Shown here one piece after another: positions 49,481 through 58,469 of a DNA stretch of 64,000 nt; within the stretch, counting starts at the first letter, position 1, and each line of letters opens with the position of its first letter. Origin of the DNA: Oscillospiraceae bacterium (GTDB lineage Bacteria; Bacillota; Clostridia; Oscillospirales; Oscillospiraceae); NCBI GenBank assembly GCA_022794215.1, contig JAAWEH010000022.1, positions 1 through 64,000 of the forward strand, written 5' to 3'. Under the pieces are notes generated by a model. That model searched no databases. It had not been told where the DNA came from and worked only from the letters and a program-made list of their open reading frames with translations. The position numbers and the translations under genes were made by a program.

Positions 49481-50670
49481 CAGAAATCATTTCGGTTCGC
49501 TTTAAAAGCGGCGGGAAAGAATACTACTTTGACCCCCGGGGAACTGCCGTCCGCCCGGGCGATCCAGTCATCATCGAAACGGCCAAAGGCCCCGAATTCG
49601 GCACCTGCTGCCTGGGCAACACCATGGTGGAGGACGAAAAGGTGGTTCAGCCCCTGCGCCCCCTGCTGCGTCTGGCCACTGAAAAGGATCTGGATACCCT
49701 GCAGCACAACCGGGAGCGGGAGAAGGAAGCCATGCGGATCTGCCAGGAAAAGGTGGAGGAGCACGAGCTGGACATGAGCCTTGTCCGCTGTGAATGCTCC
49801 TTCGACGGCAATAAGCTGCTGTTCTTCTTTACCAGCGAAGGCCGGGTGGATTTCCGGGCCCTCGTGAAGGATCTGGCCACCACCCTCCACTCCCGCATTG
49901 AATTGCGGCAGATTGGCGTTCGGGACGAATCCAAGCTCCTGGGCGGCCTGGGCATCTGCGGCCGGCCCTACTGCTGCAACGCCTTTTTGGAGCAGTTCCA
50001 CCCCGTCAGCATCAAGATGGCCAAGACCCAGGGCCTAAGCCTGAACCCCACCAAGATCTCCGGCGCCTGCGGCCGGCTGATGTGCTGCCTGAAATACGAG
50101 CAGGAGGCCTATGAGGACGCGGTAAAGCGCCTGCCCAAAAATGAGTCTTTTGTGGAAACGCCCGACGGTGTGGGCACCGTCACCGATGTGGATTTTCTGC
50201 GGGAACGGGTAAAGGTTCGCCTGGAAAACGCCCCTGAAACGCCCCAAACTTACGTGCGGGAAGAAATCAATATTGTCCGCAACGGCAAGGGCCGCCGGCC
50301 CGAGGGCTATGTGGCCCCGCCTCCCCAGGAGCTGGAGAAGCTGCGGAAGGTCACCCCCCGGCTCATGCCTGCCACCTCCGAACCCCGGGAGCTTTCCGCT
50401 GACGTGGACGCGGCCCTTGCCCAGATGGATCCCAACCGGAAGGGCAGCCGCCGCCGGGGAGACCGGCCCCGGCAGGAAAACCGCCCCAAGCAGGAGGGCA
50501 AACCCAAGCCCAAGCAGCCCCCCAAAGCCCAGACGCCCAAGGCCCAAGCTCCCAAGGCCGCCGTCCCCGCGTCTAAAAATCAGGGGGAAAAGCCCAAGGA
50601 GGGACACGGGCGCAATCACCGCAGACGGCACCGGAGTGGCGGAAAGCCCAAAAGCGGTGGGCAGGAGTAA
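49477..50670 (+). CDS. ricT: PSP1 domain protein RicT/YaaT
   Basis: A 397-residue PSP1 protein. In Bacillus RicT joins RicA and RicF in a Fe-S complex that aids RNase Y-dependent RNA maturation and affects sporulation and biofilm. Visible: VRFKSGGKEYYFDPRGTAVR, VIIETAKGPEFGTCCLGNTM, RCECSFDGNKLLFFFTSEGR, the cysteine-rich LGGLGICGRPYCCNAFLEQF and SGACGRLMCCLKYEQEAYED. The C-terminal 120 residues are a Lys/Pro/Ala-rich, disordered tail not found in the Bacillus protein. ATGA overlap with holB; terminator follows. Confidence 0.93.
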   Translation: MTEIISVRFKSGGKEYYFDPRGTAVRPGDPVIIETAKGPEFGTCCLGNTMVEDEKVVQPLRPLLRLATEKDLDTLQHNREREKEAMRICQEKVEEHELDMSLVRCECSFDGNKLLFFFTSEGRVDFRALVKDLATTLHSRIELRQIGVRDESKLLGGLGICGRPYCCNAFLEQFHPVSIKMAKTQGLSLNPTKISGACGRLMCCLKYEQEAYEDAVKRLPKNESFVETPDGVGTVTDVDFLRERVKVRLENAPETPQTYVREEINIVRNGKGRRPEGYVAPPPQELEKLRKVTPRLMPATSEPRELSADVDAALAQMDPNRKGSRRRGDRPRQENRPKQEGKPKPKQPPKAQTPKAQAPKAAVPASKNQGEKPKEGHGRNHRRRHRSGGKPKSGGQE

Positions 50671-50685
50671 ATAATATCAAAACCC

Positions 50686-50724
50686 AAGACCCGCCAAAGA
50701 GCACATGCTCTTTGGCGGGTCTTG
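50686..50724 (+). terminator. Terminator of darA-holB-ricT
   Basis: Perfect arms AAGACCCGCCAAAGAGC / GCTCTTTGGCGGGTCTT; the T-tail is weak (TGCCCTTTG). Confidence 0.8.
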
Positions 50725-51017
50725 CCCTTTGATTGGCGGTTGCGGTTAAATTTCAACGCTGCGTAAGCGCCGATTTTTCCGAAAGGATCCGGGCCAAGCG
50801 GCTCTGAATCTTGAAAAGAATGACCCCAAAAAAATCGCACAAACCTAACCGTAAAACAAAATGCAATGTGAAAAACGCCCCGCCAACATAAAATCCCCAT
50901 ATATTCACAAAACCTTTTCTTTTTCCAAAACAAATCCCCTTTCTTTTTCCGCCAAGTGTGGTATACTATCTACCAAAAAATATGGAACAAAGAACATACA
51001 AAGGAGTGTGACGTACA
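50725..51017. other. Intergenic region
   Basis: About 290 A+T-rich bases. A -10 TATACT sits near 50962 ahead of the ytvI-like gene, with only a poor -35. No gene or known RNA was seen. Confidence 0.4.
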
Positions 51018-52166
51018 ATGGAACTTTCCTGGCGGCAGCGGGTCCAACTCTGGCTCCGGCTGGGTCTGCGGCTTGTCGGCTGTCTGCTGATCCTTTGGGC
51101 GGCAGTACGTCTGGGCCCGGTGCTGGTCTTTTTGTTCGCTCCCTTTTTGCTGGCTCTCCTGGTGGCCTGGGCCCTTTCCCCTTTTGTGCGTTGGATTCAC
51201 GAAAGGCTTGGCCTTTCCCGGCAGCTGTCCGCCCTGGGGCTTTTGGGCCTGGTTTTGGTGTGCTTGGGTGGCCTTGCCTGGTGGCTTCTCAGCGCCGGCG
51301 TGGGAGAGATCTTATCCCTGGCGGGAAACTGGGAAAGCCTGGTGGCCTCCTTTCAAGCTCTGGTAGACGGGCTGGGGGGCCGCTTCTCCCGGTGGATGTC
51401 CTTGCTGCCCGCTTCTGTTCAGACCGCTGTCGATAACATGGTTTCTCAGCTTTTCCTGTGGCTGGAGACCGCCATCCCCCTGTTTCTCTCCTCCGCGGTG
51501 GAACGGGCGGCTGACCTGGCCCGGGGGCTCCCCTCCTTTGCGGTGGCTTCGGTGGTTTTTCTCATGGCGGCCTATTTTTTCATTGCCGACTTCCCCCGGC
51601 TGCAGTCCGCGGCCCGCACGCTGCCCCCCGGCCCCCGGCGGCTTCTCTCCCAGGTGAAAAAAGCCGCTTCCGCGGGGTTTGGCGGGTATATTAAGGCGCA
51701 GGTCATCTTGTCCATCGGGGTCTTTTTCATTCTCTTGTTTGGTTTTCTCCTCATCCGGCAGCCCTACTTTTTGCTGCTGGCCGTTGCCCTGGCCGTGCTG
51801 GATTTTATCCCCATCCTGGGCTCGGGCACCGTAATGGTGCCTTGGGCGGCGGCAGACCTTCTGATGGGAAATTACCGGCATGCGGTGGGACTGATGGCGG
51901 TGTGGGGGATGGTGGCTCTCTTCCGCCGGATCGGAGAGCCCAAAGCGTTGGGCGACCAGACAGGACTTTCCCCTCTGCTCTCTCTGGCCAGCATCTATGT
52001 GGGCATGAAACTGGCGGGGGTGCCGGGGATGATCCTGGGGCCCGTGCTCTGCCTGGTATTGCTGGATCTGCTCAGCTCCGGCCTGCTGGAGCCCGCCCTG
52101 GCGGATCTGCGTCTGGCCTCAGCAGACCTGTTCGCTCTTTTTCAGAACGGGGATCAGAAGCGTTAA
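51018..52166 (+). CDS. YtvI/AI-2E-type permease-like protein
   Basis: A 382-residue protein with about seven membrane helices, typical of the AI-2E/PerM superfamily: paired N-terminal helices (GCLLILWAAVRLGPVLVFLF, APFLLALLVAWALSPFVRWI), a helical extracytoplasmic part, then ADFPRLQSAARTLPPG, GGYIKAQVILSIGVFFILLF, AVLDFIPILGSGTVMVPWAA and LGDQTGLSPLLSLASIYVGM. Within Clostridia it most resembles YtvI, a sporulation-associated member. Substrate unknown. ATG follows AAGGAGTG. Confidence 0.82.
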   Translation: MELSWRQRVQLWLRLGLRLVGCLLILWAAVRLGPVLVFLFAPFLLALLVAWALSPFVRWIHERLGLSRQLSALGLLGLVLVCLGGLAWWLLSAGVGEILSLAGNWESLVASFQALVDGLGGRFSRWMSLLPASVQTAVDNMVSQLFLWLETAIPLFLSSAVERAADLARGLPSFAVASVVFLMAAYFFIADFPRLQSAARTLPPGPRRLLSQVKKAASAGFGGYIKAQVILSIGVFFILLFGFLLIRQPYFLLLAVALAVLDFIPILGSGTVMVPWAAADLLMGNYRHAVGLMAVWGMVALFRRIGEPKALGDQTGLSPLLSLASIYVGMKLAGVPGMILGPVLCLVLLDLLSSGLLEPALADLRLASADLFALFQNGDQKR

Positions 52167-52258
52167 GCCCGCTTCTTTCTTTGATTCCTGAAAAAACCGC
52201 TCCAAATTTTTAAGGAACTGGGGAAAAGTTCAAAAAACCCCCTATTTTTCTTCATGCT

Positions 52259-52287
52259 TTGGACACAATTCCGGGGTATCCTAAATA
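52259..52287 (+). promoter_or_regulatory. Possible promoter of the HtrA gene
   Basis: -35 TTGGAC (52259-52264), 17-base spacer, -10 TAAATA (52282-52287), 43 bases ahead of the start. Confidence 0.4.
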
Positions 52288-52329
52288 CTGTTCTAAGATT
52301 CGATTCCATTTTCAAAGGAGCGAGCGTTC

Positions 52330-53652
52330 ATGTATTACAACGACTACAACCGACTCAATGAGGAGCCTGTTTTTACCGATGATTTTCTGGTAGACGGTCA
52401 GCGGCATACCCCGCCCGTATCCCATAAAAAGCACTTTGGGCTGAAGATGGCCGCCCTGTGTCTGGCCTGCGCCCTGGTGGGCGGCGTTGCCGGCGGCTCG
52501 GCTGTCCGGAACATTCCCGCTCTCTCCGGCCGGAGCACCACCATTTATCAGGGCAATCACGCCCCCACAGCGGTTCATATGTCCAACGTCACCACCGAAG
52601 AACCCATGACCGGCGCCCAGGTCTATGCCGCCAACGTAAACTCCACCGTGGGCATCACCACCGAGCTGGTCACCACCAACTTTTGGGGCCAAACCGTTCG
52701 GGGTGCAGCTGCCGGCTCCGGTTTTGTCCTTTCTTCCGATGGCTACATCCTCACCAATTACCACGTGATCAACGGCGCCTCCTCCATCCAGGTAGCCTTT
52801 GTGGACGGCTCCACCTACCCCGCCTCCCTGGTGGGCGGCGAGGAGGCCAACGACATCGCCGTGCTGAAGATCGAGGCGGAGGGCCTCACCCCCGTCCTGC
52901 TGGGGGATTCGGATAACCTGGTGGTGGGCGAACAGGTCTGCGCCATCGGCAATCCCCTGGGCGAGCTAACCTTTACCTTCACCTCCGGCTATGTCTCCGC
53001 CAAGGATCGCTCCATCACCATGGACAGCGGCGAGGTAATGAACATGCTTCAGACCGACACCGCCATCAACTCCGGAAACTCCGGCGGCCCTCTGTTTAAC
53101 CTTTACGGCCAGGTCATCGGCATCACCACGGCCAAGTATTCCTCCAGCTCCTCCTCCAGCGCCTCGGTAGAGGGCATTGGCTTTGCCATCCCCATCAACG
53201 ATGTGAAGGATATGGTCAAGGATATCATCGAAAAGGGCTATGTGACCGGCAAACCCAACGTGGGCATCCTGATGAACGACGTCTCCAGCGACGCTCAGCG
53301 CTACGGCATCCCTGCCGGCGCCTATGTGGAAGCGGTGCTGGAGGGCTCCTGCGGCGCCAAGGCCGGACTGGCCGCCGGCGACATCATCACCGCAGTGGAC
53401 AATACCGCCGTCACCTCCTCCAAGCAGCTGTCCTCGGCGGTAAAGAATTACCGGGCAGGGGATCCCGTTACCTTCACCGTCTTCCGCGACGGCGAGCTTG
53501 TCACCCTGCAGCTGGTACTGGATGAGGACAATGTCCAGCGCAGTGAGGATATGGCCGAAATGCAGCGCAAGTATCAGGAGCAGCAGCAAAGTCAAAGCTC
53601 CGCACAGCAAAGCGGAAACAATTATGGCTGGAGCTGGCCCTTCGGTTGGTGA
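52330..53652 (+). CDS. HtrA/DegP-like S1C serine protease with PDZ domain
   Basis: A 440-residue surface protease. A cytoplasmic start (residues 1-37), one membrane helix (KMAALCLACALVGGVAGGSA), a trypsin-like domain with His in DGYILTNYHVINGASS, Asp in EEANDIAVLKIEAEG and Ser in INSGNSGGPLFNLYGQVIGI, then one PDZ domain (about 310-405, with GAYVEAVLEGSCGAKAGLAAGDII) and a Gln/Ser-rich tail. It degrades or refolds damaged exported proteins. The start follows AAAGGAGCGAG. Confidence 0.95.
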   Translation: MYYNDYNRLNEEPVFTDDFLVDGQRHTPPVSHKKHFGLKMAALCLACALVGGVAGGSAVRNIPALSGRSTTIYQGNHAPTAVHMSNVTTEEPMTGAQVYAANVNSTVGITTELVTTNFWGQTVRGAAAGSGFVLSSDGYILTNYHVINGASSIQVAFVDGSTYPASLVGGEEANDIAVLKIEAEGLTPVLLGDSDNLVVGEQVCAIGNPLGELTFTFTSGYVSAKDRSITMDSGEVMNMLQTDTAINSGNSGGPLFNLYGQVIGITTAKYSSSSSSSASVEGIGFAIPINDVKDMVKDIIEKGYVTGKPNVGILMNDVSSDAQRYGIPAGAYVEAVLEGSCGAKAGLAAGDIITAVDNTAVTSSKQLSSAVKNYRAGDPVTFTVFRDGELVTLQLVLDEDNVQRSEDMAEMQRKYQEQQQSQSSAQQSGNNYGWSWPFGW

Positions 53653-53686
53653 TCCTCTCCCGGCGTTTTGCCCCGGATTCAGGTCA

Positions 53687-53736
53687 AAATAAGTACCCCC
53701 GGCTTTGGAAACGGAGCAAAGCCGGGAGTATTTTTT
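53687..53736 (+). terminator. Terminator of the HtrA gene
   Basis: Arms CCCGGCTTTG / CAAAGCCGGG with flanking AAATAAGTAC / GTATTTTTT pairing and six T. Confidence 0.85.
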
Positions 53737-53751
53737 GTCCTTTTCGGTCTC

Positions 53752-53779
53752 TGCCCCCAAAAGACCACTTTTGGGGGCA
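53752..53779. repeat. Perfect 12-bp inverted repeat between convergent terminators
   Basis: Arms TGCCCCCAAAAG / CTTTTGGGGGCA around a 4-base loop, lying between the HtrA and khpB terminators; no T-run of its own. Confidence 0.7.
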
Positions 53780-53796
53780 GAATGGCCACTTTTTCG

Positions 53797-53832
53797 AAAA
53801 AAAAGAGACCGCCAAAAGCGGTCTCTTTTTGC
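53797..53832 (-). terminator. Terminator of khpB
   Basis: Arms AAAAAGAGACCGC / GCGGTCTCTTTTT; on the minus strand a run of T follows the stem. Confidence 0.85.
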
Positions 53833-53837
53833 TGGTT

Positions 53838-54632
53838 TTACCTGTGCTCTCCGGGGGCGTAAGCCACCACGATCCGGCGGTTGGGCTCAGCGCCAATGGA
53901 GTAGGTGCTCACATCGGGGTACTCCTGCAGGGCTGTGTGGATCACGTGCCGCTCATAGGCGTTCATGGGCTCCAGGGTCACGTTCCGGCGGTAGCGCACC
54001 GCCTTCTCCGCCGTGCGGCGGGCCATGCGCTCCAGGGACTCCTCCCGCTTAGAGCGGTAGCCCTCGGCGTCGATGCGAACCCGCACCCGGGTAGACTGGC
54101 CATGGTTCACGGCGTAGCCGGTGAGCTGCTGAATGGCGTCCAGGGTCTCGCCCCGGCGTCCGATCACAGCGCCCAGGCCCTGGCCCACAAGCTCTACAAG
54201 GTAGTTGCCCTCCTCATCCACCGACACCTGAGGCACAGCCTGAACCTCCATGCGCTCCAGAAGGCCGGTAAGAAAATCCGCAATTTTGGCAGCCCGGTCA
54301 TCATCGGCGGGGACAGAGGCGTTCAGGGGTCCTGCGGGCTTCGGGGTCTCTTTTACAGGGGCGGGGGCTGCAACGGCCTCCTCTTCGGTCTGGATGGGCG
54401 CTTCCGGGGCCACGGGAGTCTCCTCCGCCGGAGGAGCCGCCTCCGGCGCCTCGTCGGGAGCCTCATAGGTCACCTTGATCTTGGCAGGGGTGCCGCCGAT
54501 GCCCAGAAAACCGGGCTTTGCCAGCTCCAGAACCTCTACCGACACTTCCTCACGGGCCAGGCCCAATTTTTCCAGAGCGGCGGCAATGGCCGCTTCCTCG
54601 GTTTTTCCGGTACATTCGATGTATTTCTGCAT
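53838..54632 (-). CDS. khpB: RNA-binding protein KhpB (Jag, SpoIIIJ-associated)
   Basis: A 264-residue protein: Jag_N domain (MQKYIECTGKTEEAAIAAAL ... KPGFLGIGGTPAKIKV), a long Ala/Pro/Glu linker (about residues 58-110), a KH domain with LVELVGQGLGAVIGRRGETL (GxxG is IGRRG) and a C-terminal R3H domain (PMNAYERHVIHTALQEY). With KhpA it binds RNA and affects cell-wall synthesis and division. ATG at 54632 follows GGAGGAGAGG. It is downstream of yidC in the rpmH-rnpA-yidD-yidC-khpB operon. Confidence 0.95.
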   Translation of the reverse strand: MQKYIECTGKTEEAAIAAALEKLGLAREEVSVEVLELAKPGFLGIGGTPAKIKVTYEAPDEAPEAAPPAEETPVAPEAPIQTEEEAVAAPAPVKETPKPAGPLNASVPADDDRAAKIADFLTGLLERMEVQAVPQVSVDEEGNYLVELVGQGLGAVIGRRGETLDAIQQLTGYAVNHGQSTRVRVRIDAEGYRSKREESLERMARRTAEKAVRYRRNVTLEPMNAYERHVIHTALQEYPDVSTYSIGAEPNRRIVVAYAPGEHR

Positions 54633-54654
54633 GGTTTCCTCTCCTCCCATGAGA

Positions 54655-55980
54655 TCAGTCTTCTTTGCTGCTCTCGCCGTCAATGGCCGCATCCAGCTCG
54701 GCGTTCACTTTGTCCAGGTCGGTTTCCACCGGGGTGGGCTCGGCTGCGGACGCAGGCTCAATGGGGGTGGGCTCGGCGGGCTTTTCCTCCTCTGCAGGAG
54801 CGCTCTGGCCCTCCTCATAATAGGGGGTCACACCGCCATAACGGTTGGGGTCGTAAGCCCGGCCTCTGGCGTATTGACGGATGCCCACCCGGCTGGCTTC
54901 CCGCTGCTGGGGGGTCATCTTTTCCTCCTCCGGGCCCTTTTCCTTCTTTTTGCCCTTGTTTTTCTTGGCCTCTTCCGCTTCCCGCGCGCGCTGCTCGGCT
55001 TTTTCCCGACGCAGGCGCTTCTCCTCTTCCTTCTCTTCCAGCTCCCGCTGGCGGGCTTCCTCGGCGGCCTTTTCATAATCCTTCTTCAGCAGCTTGCCGC
55101 AAAGGATCTCCTGCGCCAGACCCAGCACGTTGTTGGCAATCCAGTAAATACTCAGGGCCGCCGGCATAGCAAAACCGATCCACAGGGACATGATGGGGCT
55201 GAGCCACATCATGCTCTTATTGGTCTGGTTGGCCTGGGCGTTCTGGTTATTCATGTTGTTGGTGCGCATCATGACCAGGGAAAACAGGATACTGGTCAGG
55301 GCGGACACCACAGGGATGAGGAACAGGCCAAAGCCCATCAGTCCGGTGGTCCAGAACTTCAGCTGGGGCATCAGAGACAGGTTGACCCCCAGGAAGGAGA
55401 AGTTAATGGAAAAGACATCCTTCAGTGTGGTGCCGGCAGCGGCCTGAACCGCAGCCACATTCTCCGGGGTAATGAGAGAAGCTAAGTACAGCTGGTTATA
55501 ACCGGCCTTGGCGGTGGCCTCGGTCAGCTCGGCGGCCTCCCGAATCCAGCCGTTCTGAGCCGCGACACTGGCCCAGTTGAGCACATTGTTGCCTACGGTC
55601 ACCACCTGCTCATAGGACATGCCCATCATATACTTTAGCGGCTGGCGGATGATGGCATACAGAGGCAGCAGAATCAGCAGGGGGAGGAAGGACCACAGGC
55701 AGCCGCCCATGGGATTGACTCCCTCTTTATCATAGAGCTTCTGCACCTCCATGTTATAGCGGGCCTGATCCTTGCCGTACTGCTTTTGCAGCTTCTGCAG
55801 CCGGCCGGAAAGCATGTTCATCTGGATCATGCTCTTTTTCCCCTTCAAAGACAGGGGGAACAGGATCACCTTCACCACCAGGGCGAAGAAGAGCAGGGCC
55901 ACACCGTAGCTATTGAAGATCTGATAAAAGAACATCAACAGCCAGGTGAAGGGGGTCATTACGTAATACCAAAAGTCCAT
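54655..55980 (-). CDS. yidC: Membrane protein insertase YidC (OxaA/SpoIIIJ)
   Basis: A 441-residue insertase. Start MDFWYYVMTPFTWLLMFFYQ; five membrane helices including VALLFFALVVKVILFPLSLK and GGCLWSFLPLLILLPLYAII; a large extracytoplasmic loop (about 120-210), and PAALSIYWIANNVLGLAQEI. The conserved Arg lies in the cytoplasmic SLKGKKSMIQMNMLSGRLQK region or nearby. No lipobox is present, unlike Bacillus SpoIIIJ. The C-terminal 150 residues are very charged, coiled-coil-like then Glu/Pro-rich. ATG at 55980 follows GGAGG; an ATG two codons earlier is too close to it. Confidence 0.94.
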   Translation of the reverse strand: MDFWYYVMTPFTWLLMFFYQIFNSYGVALLFFALVVKVILFPLSLKGKKSMIQMNMLSGRLQKLQKQYGKDQARYNMEVQKLYDKEGVNPMGGCLWSFLPLLILLPLYAIIRQPLKYMMGMSYEQVVTVGNNVLNWASVAAQNGWIREAAELTEATAKAGYNQLYLASLITPENVAAVQAAAGTTLKDVFSINFSFLGVNLSLMPQLKFWTTGLMGFGLFLIPVVSALTSILFSLVMMRTNNMNNQNAQANQTNKSMMWLSPIMSLWIGFAMPAALSIYWIANNVLGLAQEILCGKLLKKDYEKAAEEARQRELEEKEEEKRLRREKAEQRAREAEEAKKNKGKKKEKGPEEEKMTPQQREASRVGIRQYARGRAYDPNRYGGVTPYYEEGQSAPAEEEKPAEPTPIEPASAAEPTPVETDLDKVNAELDAAIDGESSKED

Positions 55981-56006
55981 AGACATGGCCTCCACAATCT
56001 TGTTTT

Positions 56007-56225
56007 TTAGGGAACCGGATCGTATTCCACACTCCTCTGCCGATGGAAGGGGTGACACTTCAGCAGCCGCCGCAGCGCCAGAAACCCACCCTTGGCCGCC
56101 CCATACTTTTCAATGGCCTCCACCGCATAGGCAGAGCAGGTGGGGATAAAGCGGCAGCAGGGAGGACGGCCCGGAGAGATATGTTTCTGATAAAACCGGA
56201 TACACCAAAGCATCAGGGCTTTCAC
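56007..56225 (-). CDS. yidD: Membrane protein insertion efficiency factor YidD
   Basis: A 72-residue YidD protein: [40 protein letters not shown] and [20 protein letters not shown], with the three conserved cysteines. It lies between rnpA (4-base overlap) and yidC as in most bacteria. Confidence 0.96.
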   Translation of the reverse strand: MKALMLWCIRFYQKHISPGRPPCCRFIPTCSAYAVEAIEKYGAAKGGFLALRRLLKCHPFHRQRSVEYDPVP

Positions 56226-56575
56226 TGGGGCTTTTCCCCCTTTTGACAGACCCCCAGCTTGTCCAGCAGACGCAGAAGCTCCCGCTCCAACTCGGCATAG
56301 GGGGCATAGGCTGCCCGCACTCGGGCCACTACCACAATATCCCAGCCGGAGGTCATCCGGCCTTCGTTAATGCGGTAAGCCTCCCGGAGCCGGCGGCGAA
56401 CCTTGTTTCTGCGCACCGCTTTTCCCACCTTGGTGCCCACGGTGATCCCCAGCCGGTTTTCCCGACGGCGGTTGGGCCGCACGTAAACGGCCAGGGCGGG
56501 GGAGACGCTGCTTTTTCCCTTGGCATAAAGCCGGCGGAACAGATGGTTTTCCTTCAGGGATACGGTATGCCGCAC
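56222..56575 (-). CDS. rnpA: Ribonuclease P protein component
   Basis: A 117-residue basic protein: [40 protein letters not shown] and [14 protein letters not shown], the RNR motif of RnpA. It binds the RNase P RNA and helps pre-tRNA 5' cleavage. It overlaps yidD by four bases. An ATG start with GGGGAGAACAGG upstream. Confidence 0.96.
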   Translation of the reverse strand: MRHTVSLKENHLFRRLYAKGKSSVSPALAVYVRPNRRRENRLGITVGTKVGKAVRRNKVRRRLREAYRINEGRMTSGWDIVVVARVRAAYAPYAELERELLRLLDKLGVCQKGEKPQ

Positions 56576-56669
56576 CTGTTCTCCCCCCGTTTCTCTCCAT
56601 GCAGGTTAGGGGCGGCAGAAAAAATCCACCGCCCCACGATCAAAGCCCTATTTGGTTTGTGCCGCCACC

Positions 56670-56804
56670 TTAGTGGGTCAGACGGGCCCGGCCGGCGCGA
56701 CGACGCCGGGAGAGCACCTTGCGGCCGTTGGCAGTGGCCATCCGCTTACGGAAGCCGTGAACCTTGCTGCGCTGACGCTTCTTGGGCTGATAGGTACGAA
56801 CCAT
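56670..56804 (-). CDS. rpmH: 50S ribosomal protein L34
   Basis: A 44-residue very basic protein, [20 protein letters not shown] and [20 protein letters not shown], the standard L34. ATG at 56804 follows AGGAGGTG. First gene of the leftward operon, divergent from dnaA. Confidence 0.98.
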   Translation of the reverse strand: MVRTYQPKKRQRSKVHGFRKRMATANGRKVLSRRRRAGRARLTH

Positions 56805-56911
56805 TTTCAGTACACCTCCTGTACTCTTTCTCACGGGAAAACCCGCAACCACAACGCCGGAAATCCGGCGCGGTCGTCAGAATGAAATGCGCCGACAATA
56901 GCGCAAATGCC

Positions 56912-56941
56912 ATTATACTGGATAAAGAATCCCCCTGTCAA
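56912..56941 (-). promoter_or_regulatory. Promoter of rpmH-rnpA-yidD-yidC-khpB
   Basis: Minus strand -35 TTGACA (56936-56941), 18-base spacer, -10 TATAAT (56912-56917). Confidence 0.78.
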
Positions 56942-57064
56942 CCTTCTTTTTGGGAATTTTTCTTCTCTTTGAACGGGAGACCCAATATGTTGTGTTGAAA
57001 AATTTTTTACTCACAAAACACCTATTTTATGTGGAAAATTTTTTCTGAGAAATCGCCGATTTCG

Positions 57065-57093
57065 TTGCTATCAGGGCGAAATTTTGGTATAAT
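57065..57093 (+). promoter_or_regulatory. Promoter of dnaA
   Basis: -35 TTGCTA (57065-57070), 17-base spacer, -10 TATAAT (57088-57093). The A+T-rich stretch at 56942-57060 before it holds one DnaA-box-like TATGTGGAA (about 57029). Confidence 0.72.
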
Positions 57094-57145
57094 GTTGTAG
57101 ATTGTTTTGTTCCGAGAAATAGATGCAGAAATGGGTGAGAAAGAT

Positions 57146-58465
57146 ATGAATTCCGCTCCTGATATCTGGAAACGAATTTTGAAGCTGATGGAGGAGGATC
57201 TTACCGCAACCACGCTGAGCACCTGGTTTGACGATGCGGAGGCGGTGGCTTTGGAGGAGGACTCCTTTGTTCTCTACACCCCCTCCAATTTCAAACGGGA
57301 CATTATCGTTTCCCGCTATGTGCCCAACATTCAAAAAGCGCTGCGGGATCTGTTCTCCGCTGATCTGGAGGTAAAGGTGCTGGGGGAGGGAGAACGGGAA
57401 AATTTTTCCCAGGCCCAGGAAAACTCCTTCCTTCCCGGTACGGAGGAATATACCTTCGACAAGTTTGTGGTGGGCTCCTCCAACAAGTTTGCTTACTCTG
57501 CGGCCCAAGCGGTGGCCGACGAGCCGGGAAAACCTCAAGGTTATAACCCCCTCTTTCTCTATGGAGAGTCCGGCCTGGGCAAGACCCATTTGCTCTACGC
57601 CATTGCCCATGCCATCCACAGCAAATTTCCCCACTACCGGATCGTTTATATCAAGGGCGACGCCTTTACCAATGAGCTCATCGCCGCCATCCGGGAGGGC
57701 CGAAATCAGGAATTTCGGGAAAAGTATCGCTCGGCGGACGTGTTCTTGATGGACGACGTTCAGTTTATCGCCGGACGGCAGGCTTCCCAGGAGGAGATGT
57801 TCCACACCTTTAACGCCCTCTATGAAGAGGGCCGGCAAATCGTCTTTACTGCGGATCGTCCCCCCAAGGAGATGCTGCGGCTGGACGACCGGCTGAAAAC
57901 CCGGTTTGAATGGGGGCTCCCGGTGGATATTCAGCCCCCGGACTATGAGACCAGAGTGGCCATCATCAAAAACAAATCCATCCGCCGGGGGATCCGGCTT
58001 CCCGATCCGGTGCTGCGGTACATTGCGGACAACATTACCTCCAATGTCCGGCAGATCGAGGGCACGGTGAACAAAATCCTGGCCTTTCAGGAGCTGATGG
58101 GCGAGCAGGTGGATGTGGACACGGTGACAAGAGCGGTACGGGACATGTTCAAGGACAAAAACGAGTTTCTCCCCTCTGCCGACGCCATCATTGAAGAGGT
58201 GGGTAAGTTCTACAATATTCCCGCCCACGATATAAAGGGTCAATCCCGAACCAAAGATACCGTCCTTGCAAGACAGATAGCCATGTATGAGATCCGGAGA
58301 ATGACCAGCCTTTCTTTGAAGGAAATCGGTCAGGAGTTTGGCGGCAGAGACCACACCACGGTAATGCACTCCATTGAGCGTATTGAAGAGCTGACTAAAC
58401 AGTCCCCTGAGATGGCTGAGATCATCAAGGATATCAACGCCAACATTAACGCCCGGTACGAATAA
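57146..58465 (+). CDS. dnaA: Chromosomal replication initiator DnaA
   Basis: A 439-residue AAA+ initiator. Domain I (MNSAPDIWKRILKLMEEDLT ... TPSNFKRDIIVSRYVPNIQK), a short domain II, then Walker A YGESGLGKTHLLYAIAHAIH, Walker B VFLMDDVQFIAGRQ, Sensor 1 QIVFTADRPPKEM, and domain IV with the DnaA signature SLKEIGQEFGGRDHTTVMHS. ATG at 57146 aligns with the Bacillus start and has GGTGAG six bases upstream; two earlier in-frame starts have weaker sites. It initiates replication at the adjacent boxes. Confidence 0.97.
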   Translation: MNSAPDIWKRILKLMEEDLTATTLSTWFDDAEAVALEEDSFVLYTPSNFKRDIIVSRYVPNIQKALRDLFSADLEVKVLGEGERENFSQAQENSFLPGTEEYTFDKFVVGSSNKFAYSAAQAVADEPGKPQGYNPLFLYGESGLGKTHLLYAIAHAIHSKFPHYRIVYIKGDAFTNELIAAIREGRNQEFREKYRSADVFLMDDVQFIAGRQASQEEMFHTFNALYEEGRQIVFTADRPPKEMLRLDDRLKTRFEWGLPVDIQPPDYETRVAIIKNKSIRRGIRLPDPVLRYIADNITSNVRQIEGTVNKILAFQELMGEQVDVDTVTRAVRDMFKDKNEFLPSADAIIEEVGKFYNIPAHDIKGQSRTKDTVLARQIAMYEIRRMTSLSLKEIGQEFGGRDHTTVMHSIERIEELTKQSPEMAEIIKDINANINARYE

Positions 58466-58469
58466 AAAG

